A DNA stretch of 64,000 bases. It comes from Anodontia alba (Eukaryota; Mollusca; Bivalvia; Lucinida; Lucinidae). The DNA lies in contig OZ024828.1 of NCBI GenBank assembly GCA_964016985.1, positions 11,684,610 through 11,748,609 on the forward strand, written 5' to 3'. Under the pieces are notes generated by a model. The model worked only from the letters and a program-made list of their open reading frames with translations, searched no databases and was not told where the DNA came from. The position numbers were made by a program, and so were the translations under genes. Positions 10,557 through 21,666 of the stretch are shown here, piece by piece (within the stretch, counting starts at the first letter, position 1; each line of letters begins with the position of its first letter).

Positions 10557-10867
10557 CAGTTGACTCTCGCTATCTCGACCTCACTTATCTCGAATAACCG
10601 CTTATCTCGAAGTGAAAATCTGGTGCCTGCCTAAACATGAAAATCTAACAACAGGTAAAAATATTGTGGAAAAGAGGAGAAATTCTCCTCTTTCCCACAA
10701 TATTTTTAATATATCCCTAACAAGAATCTAATTACATATATATATATATGTTAAATGTGGTTAATTGAATTATTTTTTCCTCAGTTCTGCAAATCTGATA
10801 TGTCGAAGTACGGATATCTCGAAGTATTTCAGAGTCCCTTGGAATTCGAGATAACGAGAGTCGACTG
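10557..10867. mobile_element. Pogo-like MITE (TIR CAGTTGACTCTCG), copy 2
   Basis: The ends CAGTTGACTCTCGCTATCTC and its inverse are flanked by TA on both sides. The palindromic centre has AAAGAGGAGAAATTCTCCTC. It ends 30 bases before the splice acceptor of the first recognised coding exon at 10898, so it lies in the presumed 5' intron or promoter region of that gene. Confidence 0.85.
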
Positions 10868-10913
10868 TATAATTTATACGATAATCTCTTACTTCAGGTT
10901 GATTGACAGCACT

Positions 10914-11879
10914 ATGTTTCTGTCGGCGCTGTACTTAGTTATGATCCTGTTCAGCGTTTCAGACGCTGACCTTAATTTTGATGCCAGACTTTTGGTCCAA
11001 AAATATGGCCCTGCAGTATGTCCATACACCAACTTTTGTTACACCAACGCATCTGAAAAACTGGATGATACAAGTGACGAAATACCGTGTTGTGCGCCTT
11101 GCTCCTGTGAAGACAACTGCTGGGAATTCGGAAACTGTTGTCCCGATAAGGTTCCTACTCATAATACGGATCAGTTACTTCCAGTATGTAAAGACTCCAT
11201 GACCAAACAACCACATTATATAAAGTCTGGACGTAGGGACTATTTTGTCATTGATCATTGTCCCAGAGGGACAAAAAATGTCAGACTTCTGCAGAAATGC
11301 CAGTTTGCAAACAGAACGTCAATAGAAGATTACGTGTGGGTTTCGGACAAACTAACTGGGAAGATATATGAAAATAAGTATTGCGCGTTATGCAATGCAG
11401 TCGTTGATGTGTTACCATGGCGAATCCTAACAACTTGTGATTATTTTCTTACCATCCCGTTCTCACAGGCTGTCGAGTACATTCTCTCCGATTCTTGTGC
11501 ATTCATAAATGAAGCACCGGAAAGTTTATCTGATGTAACAAACAAATATGCTTGTCAGATCCCGACATTCTCCCAATGCAATACAACAGGGTTTGGGAAG
11601 CATTACGTGGAAGAGGTTGACACAGCATGTAATGCGTTTACGTCTGTTTTCGTCCACTACACTATATTTGGGCCGGTCACGTTCAAAAACATATTTTGTT
11701 ACATTTGCAACTTAGTTGGAACCGAACTCAAACGATGTCTACCAGAGTTCCGTGACAACACCCGAACCACGATAAAAGATTTCACCGCGCTTCTTGATAT
11801 CGGATTATTAACTCAGTCTGAGGAACTCAATACTATGGATGGGCAATGTGGCATTGATGAAATTATGGACACTTTCACG
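10914..11879 (+). CDS. Cysteine-rich secreted/surface protein, exon 1 (somatomedin-B-like)
   Basis: The exon probably begins at 10898 after the acceptor CTTACTTCAG, with the first ATG at 10914. Residues 1-18 form a signal peptide (MFLSALYLVMILFSVSDA). Residues of about 40-70 hold IPCCAPCSCEDNCWEFGNCC, spaced like a somatomedin-B-like cysteine cluster. About ten further cysteines follow, including CALCNAVV and FCYICNLVG, and there are NxS/T sites. The architecture resembles the N-terminal ectodomain of molluscan adhesion-GPCR-like proteins. The frame can join exon 2 in phase 0 only if splicing uses ACG|GTTCGT at 11879/11880. A stronger-looking GTAAGT at 11922 would put exon 2 out of frame. The start was chosen for the signal peptide. 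A longer frame from 10755 runs through a MITE and is rejected. Function and ligand are unknown. Confidence 0.75.
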
Positions 11880-12319
11880 GTTCGTATGACATTTTTCTTT
11901 CTCATTATGAATGCATGTATGTAAGTAAACTTCATTGTCTCCCGACGTTAGTCTGATGGGATTTTTTATCTTTTATGAGCATTTTTCACTTTTTCGATAT
12001 AGTTATTTTCCAGGTTCGACTCCTCCTAGACGTTTCCACAGATCATTTTGAAACTATGCACACTTCTACATAGTCTGAAGATGTGCGTATGGTTTTAGGG
12101 TTATCCTATTGTTATTTTTATCAACTTTTTTTCCACTTTTTCGTTTATTCCAGGTTCGACGACTATTAGAATATATATTTTGTGGGCGCAACTCCTCCTT
12201 TTCCATCAGTCATTTGGAACTACGCATACTTGTTCTGTATGTTCTGAAGAGTGCGTGTGATTTGGGGGTTATCCTACCATTATCTTTTTTAAACGTTTTG
12301 CTCTTTTTCAACTTAGTTG

Positions 12320-12410
<91 letters not shown>

Positions 12411-12682
12411 CGTATGCGTGTGCGTGTGCGTGTGTGTGTGTGTGTGTGACAGGATGACGTGGGTTGCTTGTGGTGCAACTCCTCTTAGTTTTATACCAAA
12501 CTTTTTGAAACTTTGCAGGTGTTTTTATCATGGTCTAAAGATGTGCATGTGCTTTTTAGGTTATTCTCTCATTGTTTTTATCATCTTTTTTCCACCTTTT
12601 TGATGAAATTATGGACACTTTCACAGTTCGTATGGCATTTTTCTTTCTCATTATGAGTAGATGTATGTAAGTAAACTTCATT
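11858..12682 (+). repeat. Duplicated exon-intron boundary
   Basis: About 80 bases around the end of exon 1 (11858-11937, from GATGAAATTATGGACACTTT through ATGTATGTAAGTAAACTTCATT) recur at 12603-12682 with a handful of substitutions. The second copy is inside the intron and keeps the GTAAGT. One copy has ACGG and the other ACAG at the weak donor. Confidence 0.8.
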
Positions 12683-13270
12683 AGTCGAAGGGGACTATTA
12701 TTTTACCAACTTTTTTCCATTTTTTTTTTTTTTTTTTTTTCGGCTTGTTTTTTTTTCAGGTCCAACAAGTATTAGATACCTTATTGGCGCAACTCCTCCC
12801 AAAGTTTTACACCAATCATTTTCAAACTAGGCATACTGTTTTACGTGGTCTGAAGGTGTGCGTGTGGTTTTGGCTTTATCCTCCTATTACTATTTGTCAA
12901 CTTTTTCCAGTTTTCAACTTATTTTTTTCTGGGTCTGGTTAGTATTAGAATAGATACCTTGTGGGCACAACTCCTCCTACAGTTATCCACCGATCATTTT
13001 GAAATTATGCATAGTTGTTTTACATGGTCTGAAGATGTGCGTGTGGTTTTGGGGTTATTCTGCCATTATTATTTCTTTTTCAACTTTTTCCACTTTTTTG
13101 ACTTAGTTATTTTAGGTATGACATGATGATTGGGTAGCTTGTGGGTGCAACTCCTCTTACAGCTTTAAACCAAATCTTTTGAAACTTTTAAGATGTTATC
13201 ATGGTCTTGAGGTTTGCATGTCGTTTGGATATAATCCTCGTGTTAATGTTTGTCATTTTTTTCTGCTTTA
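12000..13270 (+). repeat. Intronic array of ~150 bp units (GCAACTCCTCC)
   Basis: Six units share GCAACTCCTCCTAC, CACCGATCATTTTGAAAC, TGGTCTGAAGATGTGCGTGT and CAACTTTTTCCACTTTTT. They begin near 12022, 12188, 12475, 12789, 12967 and 13147. The array is interrupted by a TG microsatellite and by the boundary duplication. Confidence 0.75.
12320..12449 (+). repeat. TG dinucleotide microsatellite
   Basis: About 130 bases of TG with a few TATGCG interruptions near the right end. The ORF spanning it is an artefact. Confidence 0.97.
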
Positions 13271-13345
13271 CTAACAACCCTTTACTAACAAAGCCATAAC
13301 GTCGAAGGCTTTGATAATGGCAGGATAACCCGTAACGGGCTTTTA

Positions 13346-13688
13346 CAGACAACCCTCTTTATACCGATACTCGATACAACGACAAAATTCGTCATAATGA
13401 CAATTTCACTTCCACAAAACCGTCGCTTAAGCGATAAGTTAGTCACAAATCATGCAAGAATATTGCATTTAATACTTTAAAGAAACATATGTTTTGGATA
13501 TTTGTTAGAATCGCCTCAGCGAGGCGATTCTAACAAATATCCAAAACATATGTTCTGCGAGGAAATAAGAACAAAACAATACCTTTCTTACGTATCATTT
13601 TGTCAACTAAGGATTCTTTACAACAGCTAATTCATTATAATGGCAACATCTTTGGGAACAATTTTGTCGTTGTAACGAGGGTTCACTG
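13346..13688. mobile_element. Pogo-like MITE (TIR CAGTGAACCCTCG), copy 1
   Basis: The ends are CAGACAACCCTCTTTATACC and GTAACGAGGGTTCACTG, flanked by TA on both sides. Its centre (about 13480-13561) is a ~70-base palindrome around GAATCGCCTCAGCGAGGCGA. The core closely resembles that of two other MITE families with different ends. Confidence 0.85.
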
Positions 13689-13727
13689 TATTAGGAAGGG
13701 TAAGGGATTCTCTAAGAGCCACAACAT

Positions 13728-13830
13728 GAGAAAACGTACCTTCTTACGTGAGCGCCCAACAAAGACTCAGATCAGCCTGCGCATCTCGGCAGTCGCTGGG
13801 CGCACATGTCGGTATGTACGTTTTCTGACA
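13728..13830. repeat. Family E dispersed repeat
   Basis: Matches the family in order: AGAAAACGTACCTTCTTACG, GACTCAGATCAGCCTGCGCA, then CGCTGGGCGCACATG. Confidence 0.65.
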
Positions 13831-13854
13831 TTGGGGCTCATACGTAATTTAAAA

Positions 13855-14056
13855 CCCATTTATGCCTTAATATTTTCAATAAACTCTCCCAGCATGAACT
13901 TCCGATAGAAATCGTCATAGATGCTTTTATCATTGAAACTTTCTAATGTTATTGCAAACAGTGTGGACCCTGATCAGACGCCGCGGTCTGTGGCGTCTGG
14001 TCTGGTTCTACACTGTTTGCAGATGTCCCTTTTATAGGACGCTAGGCATAAATGGG
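13855..14056. mobile_element. PiggyBac-like MITE B (CCCATTTATGCC)
   Basis: CCCATTTATGCC begins it and GGCATAAATGGG ends it, with TTAA at 14057-14060. Its centre is the palindrome GATCAGACGCCGCGGTCTGT with its mirror. Copies are near 24358, 26285 and 54525. Confidence 0.75.
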
Positions 14057-14189
14057 TTAAATGCCGACTTAAGTTTTTATATTGGTAAAAAAAAAAAAAA
14101 AATCATGTCATTGGCCTTTAGCACTTAAAATGGAAACTCAACATGGAGACAGTTTGGTGATTTCGTTTTCATATCTTTTAAGATTTTGA

Positions 14190-14470
14190 CTGCGTTGGGG
14201 TTTAACGACACGTCAACCCTTGTGGGTCATTTTGTGTCGTCTCCCAGAAAAAGGGAGAAAAGAGACAGAAGATATAGTGGAGGAGATGAAAGAGTGGGAC
14301 AGGGAAGAAAGAGGAACAGGAATGAAAGTGAAGAAAAGGAAGAAATAAAAACACTCCCCGACTACCCTAACCTGCTACAGGGGTAGTAGGCTTTGCCCAA
14401 CTCCAAGCCAATATCAGTTGGACGCCCCGGTGACGTAAGGTACACGACACTTTCGCACCACCCGACCACC
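14190..14470 (-). mobile_element. SINE-2 copy
   Basis: Read on the minus strand it starts near GGTGGTCGGGTGGTGCGAAA, contains CGTCACCGGGGCGTCCAACT and a T/C-rich middle, and ends in CGTTAAACCCCAACGC. Other copies end in a CAAT-type tail. See 47319-47607 for target-site duplication. Confidence 0.75.
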
Positions 14471-14670
14471 CTCTCATATCTTTAAGAAATGTAGGGACTG
14501 ACATTTCATGATCTTAGTCATGAAACTTATCGCCTGAGGAGGAAACAATTCTGACGACTCCTATTTTCTGGGCTAAATAAGCAACATATCATATTTACCC
14601 AAAGCGTTCGGGCAGACAGGCTGTCGTAAGGAAATACTGTAGGGCCAGATCAGGCCCGAGGTTATAAAAC

Positions 14671-14877
14671 TTTTTTCATGCTCAACTCAGCTGAGCATGA
14701 AATTTTCTCTGCTAATAAATATGAAAATGCCAACAATAGTTGGCATTTTCATATTTATCAGCAGAGAAAATGTCATGCTGAGCTATGTTTAGCAAGAAAG
14801 AATTTGCAATTGTTAGTTATTTGAGATTTATTAGCATGACAAATTTCATGCTCAGCTGAGTAGAGCATGAAAAAAAA
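14671..14877. mobile_element. Foldback MITE (CATGCTCAACTCAGCTGAGC)
   Basis: The ends are TTTTTTCATGCTCAACTCAG and the inverse ending CTGAGTAGAGCATGAAAAA. The middle (14694-14783) is a near-perfect palindrome around TGCCAACAATAGTTGGCA. No similar copy was seen in the window. Confidence 0.75.
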
Positions 14878-15058
14878 TTATGACCTTGGGGCCAGACGTC
14901 GCAAAACATAAAGGCTGATCGGGGTCTTTACTGTTTGCTACTAATTCACCAATTTGTAGACAAATCTGTTAAATTTGGGGCTATGATCTGTGATTTTAGC
15001 TATTTCTGGACACCTTCTACACAATTGTTCAAATAGTAGGGCAAGTATGGTAGGGGAT

Positions 15059-15412
15059 ATCATTATGAAAATATGCCCATTCAAATATACTGAAATTTTT
15101 ACCACCAAAAAAATAGTCAATAATTGTATACTACATATATCACTTAACGGCATTACGAAAACAAGCCTATTTAAATATACTATAAATTTTACCACCAAAA
15201 AATGAAAATTTTCACATAACAATTTTGATATTTTTCATATTTCTGCTCAAAACATTGGTTGTGGGTACTCGTTAGAACCGCCTCGCTGAGGCTGTTCTAA
15301 CGAGTATCCACAATCTATGTTTTTGAGCTGAATTAAGAAAAATAATGTATACCCATGTAAACCCCAGTTTTACTATAATAAAACTGAGGTTTAAAGAGGG
15401 TCAAAATTATAT
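15059..15412. mobile_element. Palindromic MITE (TIR CATTACGAAAACA), one fragment plus one copy
   Basis: A ~55-base left-end fragment lies at 15059-15113. A fuller copy starts at 15151 with CATTACGAAAACAAGCC. Its ~95-base palindrome is centred near 15288 on CGCCTCGCTGAGGC. The right terminal repeat is missing. Confidence 0.7.
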
Positions 15413-15415
15413 ACT

Positions 15416-15942
15416 TTAAGTTGTTTTTTTTTTTTTGTTTTGTTTTTTTAACTACCCCACAATGCCCCTTTTTATGATGGCACTAGTTCTTTTCAAATTT
15501 TACCTTCCATTGTTTTTAGTCCCAATAAGTTTATTTGAGACTAATTACCTGGGAAAACATAGTAAATATTCTATTACTATTGAATAGTTAGACTTTCTAT
15601 TTCAACAGAAACTTCATTTGTATTCTACAAGGAACAATATTAAACATTTTTAAGAGTAGAGTGCAAATATCTGTTTATATTTCAAGGAAGCAAAATGATG
15701 AAAACTGTTTTTACTGAATTTTTAAAACATTTTTTTCTAAATATTAAAAGAAACCCGCAAGATACAGATCACTTTGTTGAAAAAAAGCTTACCAAGAATA
15801 AATAAACTGGTTGAAAATTACATTCCGAAAGATTGTTAAAAAAAAGTATATAGAATGTCAATAAAATTTCTTCAGAATCTAAATTAATTTCAAAAATGTA
15901 TTTAATTCTAATTTTGTAACATTAAATTTCATTTAAAAACCT
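15416..15942. other. No recognisable feature
   Basis: AT-rich intronic sequence with a T-run near 15421 and no coding frame or repeat ends. Confidence 0.5.
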
Positions 15943-16175
15943 GGGCCCAGTTGTTCAAAGCTAACGATGTCGTTAGTTAACAATTCGTTAAAATTTACAT
16001 CGAGTGATACGCAAATTTGCTGAATATTTTTGCTGAAAAAATGTGAGTAGCTTTTGCACTCACATTTTTTCAGCAAAAAATGTCAGAATATTGTATATTG
16101 AATCCGCTAAAACAGTTAACGAAATGACCCTGAACGAGCTCGTTAAGCTAACGATGCTTTGAACAACCAGGCCCA
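15943..16175. mobile_element. Palindromic MITE (TIR GGGCCCAGTTGTTCAAAGC), copy 1
   Basis: GGGCCCAGTTGTTCAAAGCT at the left and its inverse (GCTTTGAACAACCAGGCCCA) at the right. The middle is a palindrome of TTTGCTGAAAAAATGTGAGT and its mirror. Copies lie at 28973-29216 and 57548-57768. No duplicated target could be defined. Confidence 0.8.
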
Positions 16176-16524
16176 AACTGATTATGAAAATGTATAAGCA
16201 CTGCAGCCCTACATCTAAATATGGAGAAAATCTGTTTCTCTCTCCTTTCATTCCTTGAATATTTTGAAATTAAAGTTTTTAAAACATTTCTAAACTTATT
16301 CATAAGAACACACCAGTTCCTCATGAATATTAATGGGATACAAGTGTGAAAAACTTAAAATCTCAGTATTTGGAATATTTCAGTTGGGTTTTCACCACTG
16401 GACTCGCCAGCCACATGGCTCTCTTTTTAGCATATACACTATCAAAAGTGAAATTTGGGGATGCGTATGCTTTAAGTAACACCGGTCCCAAAGATGTTTG
16501 AACCATTGAAGTTCGACTGTTTTA

Positions 16525-16562
16525 GAATCGCCTCTATAAGGCGATTCTAATGAGTACACACA
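16525..16562. repeat. Solitary hairpin core TAGAATCGCCTC
   Basis: TTTTAGAATCGCCTCTATAA with a mirrored GGCGATTCTAATG then GTACACAC. It matches the core of three MITE families but lacks their arms on the left. Confidence 0.6.
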
Positions 16563-16683
16563 CCGTACATTTTCTACAAAGTTTGCTTTTATTATCCCTC
16601 AATATATTTTTCTTGAGAGATCGGAAAAATTTCCTGGCATATCCAAGAATGAGACCCATGCGGTCTACTTACATCCTATATTA

Positions 16684-17967
16684 CGAGGGCGAGTCAATAA
16701 AAAACCAGCCTAACTTATTTCTGGGTGAGATCGATCTCTACTTTTTCGATGTAATTGCCCTCTAGAATGATGCACTTGGACCAATGGTGTTCCAGTGCCA
16801 TCAGCCCAGAACTGAAGAAGCCAGGATCCTTGTCTCTGACCCACTCCTCAACTGCCGCCACGACTTCTTCGTTGGACCGGAAATGACGTCCACGGATATC
16901 TTTTTTCAAGTTTGGGAATAGGAAATAGTCACCAGGAGCTAAGTCCGGAGAATAGGCGGGTTGCGGTATTAGCTCGTACCCATTCCGCTCAACAGCATCC
17001 ATTGCAATTTTGCAAGGGTGGACTCTCGCATAGTCCTGTTGGAGCAGAATCCTTTTGGAGAGTTTACCTCGGCGTTTTTCACGGATCACAATTCTCAGTT
17101 AGTCGAGTAAATTTGCATAATACGCACCTGTTATTGTACTTTTCTTTGCTAGAAAGTCCAACATAATAATGCCTTGTGCATCCCAAAATACAGTTGCCAT
17201 CACCTTGCCAGCAGAGGGTTGCGTTTTGAACTTCTTTGGCCTCGGAGACCCAGGCCCTACACTCTGGCGACTTTGAGCTTTATTCTCTGGCTCATAATAA
17301 TGGACCCAGGTCCCATCTACAGTCACCAGACGTGAAAGGAAATTATCTTCCTTTGACTTAAACCGCTTCAACAATGCGCTGTATACTGATGCTTTGGTTG
17401 CCATTTGCTCGTCGCTAAGGGATTTTGGGACCCAACGGGCTGTTACTTGTGCATACCCAAGCGATCATGTAAAGTTGTTGAAACGCTACCATGTGAAATG
17501 TGTAATGCATTCGCTATTTCTTCCACCTTTTATTCGCCTATCAGAATACACCAGATCCCGTACTTTGTTACACATTTCTTCATCGGTGGCATCTGATGAG
17601 CGTCCAGACCTGGTTTCGTCTTCTAAAGACGTTCTTCTGAGTTTGAATTCCCCAACCCAGAATTTAACTTGTGCATATGATGGTGCAGAAGACCCATAAA
17701 CATTGGTCAACTCGTCATGTATTTCCTGACCTGTTTTCCCTTTCAAATACAAGTACCGAATTACAGCACGGTACTCAACTTTTGACGAAAAGCTTACTTT
17801 TGCATCGCTAGCCATGTTTGACATTCAATATCTTATGAGTGAATAATACGATAAGGATGCAATTTTGCCCTCAGGCCTAAAACATGTATTGAAACAAGGC
17901 ATGGGAGTCTTGGGTGTCTCGGTCAATTGGAAATGGGATAGGCTGGTTACTTATTGACTTGCCCTCG
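16684..17967 (-). mobile_element. Mariner-type transposon, full length, mutated
   Basis: The 1284-bp element has inverted ends CGAGGGCGAGTCAATAA and CGAGGGCAAGTCAATAA with TA on both sides (16682-16683 and 17968-17969). The transposase is on the minus strand. The N-terminal helix-turn-helix frame is 17486-17824, then a frame change, then 17099-17404 with VDGTWVHYYEPE (first Asp), then an in-frame TAA at about 17098, then 16715-17089 with LLQQDYARVHP and YSPDLAPGDYFLF. The spacing between the last two Asp is 34 residues, as in mariner D,D34D. Both breaks make it non-coding for a whole protein. It sits in the intron of the cysteine-rich gene. Confidence 0.92.
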
Positions 17968-18060
17968 TAGCATCGATTCAGAATGACAAATATATGTTCA
18001 ACTTAATATCAATGTTTTCTGATTATTGTGCATATTTTCTTTTTTCTTTTTTTTTCAAAA

Positions 18061-18127
18061 AATGAATGAATGAATGAATGAATGAATGAATGAATGAATT
18101 AATTAATTAATTAATTAATTAATTAAT
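18061..18127 (+). repeat. Compound tetranucleotide microsatellite
   Basis: About nine ATGA/TGAA units followed by about seven TTAA units. Confidence 0.95.
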
Positions 18128-18418
18128 GAAAGATAGATAGAAAGAAAAAAAGAAAAGTATTTACTACTGCAAATCAAGGGTACATTTGTAACTCTACATT
18201 CCCTATATACATATAGTAAAAAAAAAAAATTAGCATAGAGTATGTGTCTTTAACTCAGAAAAACGTTTATGTATCATGAAGCTATAAAAACTGTGCCAAC
18301 GGACGTAGAAAGAAGAAATATAATGAAGATAAGCTTGGGCAAATTAAACATGATTTATCTATAATTTAGGACATTACCCGATAAATGTACATCTAAGTCA
18401 TTTTAGCAACTGGCTTTC

Positions 18419-19080
18419 GCACGCCTGGTAAACTATCACAGGTACCTCCGCGGAGGTACCGATTAAATGGTTGTGACAAATGTCCGGAGCTACCTGTGAT
18501 GGTCAAAAACTAGACACAAAAAGATAGGTGTTCGTCTTTTTTGATAAAATACACAATAACCAGAGAGTTTACTGAAAATTAAACAGTGCTATTCGACACT
18601 TATAGGCATAAAGTTTTGTCACACGTCATATCCCCCAGAACTCTCCATATTTACCAAAGATACGACCTTTGAAGTGGCTTCGAAGTCAGTCCGAAGTACT
18701 CGAAACAGAAAAAGACTGATCGTTTTGGGTTCTAAATGCGGATATCTTGCATACAAATCTGTTTATTTTGGTACACTGATATAAAGTTAACCGGTTTACC
18801 TGAATACAGATATCGATAAACTTGAACCCAAAACGATCGGTCTTTTTTCTGTTAAGAGTTCTGGGGGATATGACGTGTGACAAAACTTTATTCCTATAAG
18901 GGTCGAATAGCACTTTTTGATTTTCAGTAAACTCTCTGGTTATTGTGTATTTTATCAAAAAAGACGAACACCTATCTTTTTATGTCTAGTTTTTGACCAT
19001 CACAGGTAGCTCCGGATATCTGTCACAACCATTTAATCGGTACCTCCGCGGAGGTACTTGTAATAGTTTACCAGGCGTGT
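18419..19080. mobile_element. Long foldback element, ~660 bp
   Basis: The left arm (about 18421-18732) and right arm (about 18822-19078) are inverted copies. The outer pair is ACGCCTGGTAAACTATCACA and its mirror; the inner pair is AGACTGATCGTTTTGGGTTC and its mirror. Each arm has its own short palindrome GGTACCTCCGCGGAGGTACC. The right arm lacks about 50 bases of the left (18650-18700). It encodes no protein. Confidence 0.85.
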
Positions 19081-19895
19081 TTCGGTAACGCTGCAATAAT
19101 CGATATTGATCGTATTAGTTCGGTATCAACTGGATCGGAAATCCTCATAAGTAAATAATATTGAATACATTTCATGATATTAAAAGTGCGTTGATATTTT
19201 CATGATTGATAAATTTGCTAAATCAAATGAAAACGATAAACCCTGTGACGATATTTTATGAATAATTAAGAGTTTAGAATTCACAGATTTAAAATCGCAA
19301 CAACGCCTTTCCTTTGAATGCAAACATTCAGTCAGATCAGTGTCATTCACATCGGGCGGTGTGGGGGCGGGGGCACTTACCATCAAAAAGGGTAGGGTGT
19401 GCTGCCAGGAACCAGGGACCCCCACCCTTTCCAGACACGACTGTGACCCTTTTCCAGACAAAAGTAATACGAACATATACCCCATTGTAGACAAATAATA
19501 TATGCTCATTTGCTCAGTCAGTTAACTTGCATATTATCAATATTAAGTACAAGAATCACACAATATCAAGTTTAACTAAGGTTTATACAATGTTTTAAGT
19601 TGTAACAAATACAATTGTAATACTTTAGACATACATGTAGAACTACATATCTTTGGAAGTACAACTCTGAAGCATTCTTTGATAATAATCTGGGGTACCT
19701 AATGGTGCTATATAAAATGGAACTGAGGGATCAAATGAAGTATATTTATGCAGACCAGACTTCATTTACCGCTGGCGCTTCATATCTTTAATAAAAATCC
19801 ATTTATGATATCCCTGTTCCAGGCTAGGGTAGTTTACCACTGCCCTCCCACCCCCACCCCAGCCCCCCACTCCAAACCCCTGGAACGGTCAGTAA
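19081..19895. other. No recognisable feature
   Basis: Intron sequence without coding frame. A C-rich stretch near 19840-19880 has no recognised repeat identity. Confidence 0.5.
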
Positions 19896-20720
19896 CGGTT
19901 ATATTGGATTTCTGATCGGAACGATTTTACCTACTTTTTATCAACAAGTCACCCAGATGCTTCCTATCAAGTTTCGAGTCAACTGACCTTTCTGTTCAGG
20001 AGAAGAAGCAGAAAAAAGGTTATAAGATGGCGGCCATGTCGGCCATCTTGGATTTCCCATCGGAAGAATTTTAGCTGTTTTATCTACAAGTCACCCCGGT
20101 GCTTCCTACCAAAGTTCAAGTTAATTGGCCTTTCGGTTCAGGAGAAGAAGCAAACCATAGATTTTTAAGATGGCGGTCATCTTGGATTTCCGATCAGAAC
20201 AATTTTAGCTATTTTTGATCCACAGGTAACCCCGATGATTCCTACCGATTTTCAAGTCAGTTGGCCTTTCGGTTAAGGAGAAGAAGCGAAAAATAGATTT
20301 TCAAGAGAGCAGCAATGGCGGCCATCTTGGATTTCTGATCGAAACGATATCAGCTATGTTTGATTTACTAGTTATCCCGATGCTTCCTACCAAGTTTCAA
20401 GTAAATTGGCCTTTTGGTTCAGGAAAAGAAGCGAAAAACAGATTTTCAAGAAGATTTTCTTTTGGTTCAGGAGAAGAAGTGAAAATATATTTTCAAGACG
20501 GCCGCCATGACGGCCATCTTGGATTTCGGATCGGAACGTTTTTAGCTACTTTTGATCTACAAATCACCCTGAGGCGTCCTATTAAGTTTCTAGCGATTGG
20601 CCCAGGGTGTAGGAGGAGTAAATTGTTGAAGCCGCACGACGGACGGCCCGACGGACGACGGACATGGACTGAATACAATAGCTGACCTTGAGCACTTCGG
20701 GCTCAGGTGAGCTAATATAT
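19896..20720 (+). mobile_element. Pearl/HINE-like element (type A), with 3' end
   Basis: About four ~160 bp units are followed by a 3' region with GCCGCACGACGGACGGCC, then TAGCTGACCTTGAGCACTTC and GGGCTCAGGTGAGCTAA. The hairpin GAGCAC-TTCG-GGCTC just before a terminal CTAA is the expected Helitron-type 3' end. Frames at 20356-20685 are repeat translations. Confidence 0.75.
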
Positions 20721-21119
20721 ACTCATATTCATCCTGTAGCATAAATTGCATTACAGAGCCGGTTTTAAGTGGCATGGCCGTGAGACGCAAAGATAAGAGA
20801 TGGGGTGTGGGTTACCAGAGTGGGGTATCCCCCTCTCATACGAGGGTTTCCGGAGAAAATTTTGCAATTTTGCACCTCTATATGTGTTTTTAAAGCTTTT
20901 TGAAGATGTTAAACTGTCAAGTTTTCCGAGAATACTTCAATAATTTGTCTGATTTTTGTTACAAAAGAGAGAAAATTCATCTGTTTTAAGAAATGTTTGA
21001 CTTTTTATGTTGCGGATAAACCAAGTCCAAAATGCTTAAAAACATCTATTTTGACCCCTCCGTGAATAATCATCAGGTGGTGGAACCAAACTTAATGCAA
21101 AGATTAAACTTAATACAGG

Positions 21120-21602
21120 TATCCCTGCTTTTTTGCTTCGATCTACCAGTCATCCCGATGCTTCGTACTAAATTCGAGTCAACTGGCCTGTCGATTCTGG
21201 AGAAGAAGCGAAAAATAGATTTTCAAGATGACTTGCATAGTAGCCATCTTGTACATTGTATTTCTGATCGGAACGATTTCAGTATTTTTTTATCTATAAG
21301 TCACCCTGGTGCTTCCTACCAAGTTTGGAGTCAATTGGCCTTTCGGTTCAGGAGTAAAGTTGGCGGCTATGGCGGCCATCTTGGATTTCCGATCGGAACG
21401 ATTTTAGCTAATTTTAATCTACAAGTCACCACGATACTTCCTACGAAGTTTCAACTGGCCCAGGGTTGTAAGAGGAGTAGGCTTTTAAAGCAGTTGTTAA
21501 CGCCACACGCCACACGCCGCTCGACGGCCGACGCACGACACATGACGGACACTGACTGACCACAATAGCTCACCTTGAGCACACCTTGTGCTCAGGTGAG
21601 CT
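21120..21602 (+). mobile_element. Pearl/HINE-like element (type A), second copy with 3' end
   Basis: Two to three degraded units, then CGCCACACGCCACACGCC, ACACATGACGGACACTGA, and the 3' hairpin TTGAGCACACCTTGTGCTCA followed by GGTGAGCTAA. Confidence 0.75.
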
Positions 21603-21616
21603 AACAAACAAAATAC

Positions 21617-21626
21617 GTGTGTGTGT

Positions 21627-21661
<35 letters not shown>
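21617..21661 (+). repeat. Microsatellite (GT then AC)
   Basis: GTGTGTGT, AA, then about 20 CA repeats, directly after the 3' end of a pearl-like element. Microsatellites beside 3' ends are a known feature of pearl/HINE elements. Confidence 0.95.

Positions 21662-21666
<5 letters not shown>

Noticed and set aside
10755..10913. Upstream extension of the cysteine-rich gene's frame
   Set aside because: It runs through the right end of a pogo-like MITE; the signal peptide begins at 10914 after a good acceptor at 10898.
12109..12603. 164-residue frame with a long VC repeat
   Set aside because: It is produced by the TG microsatellite and the surrounding array.
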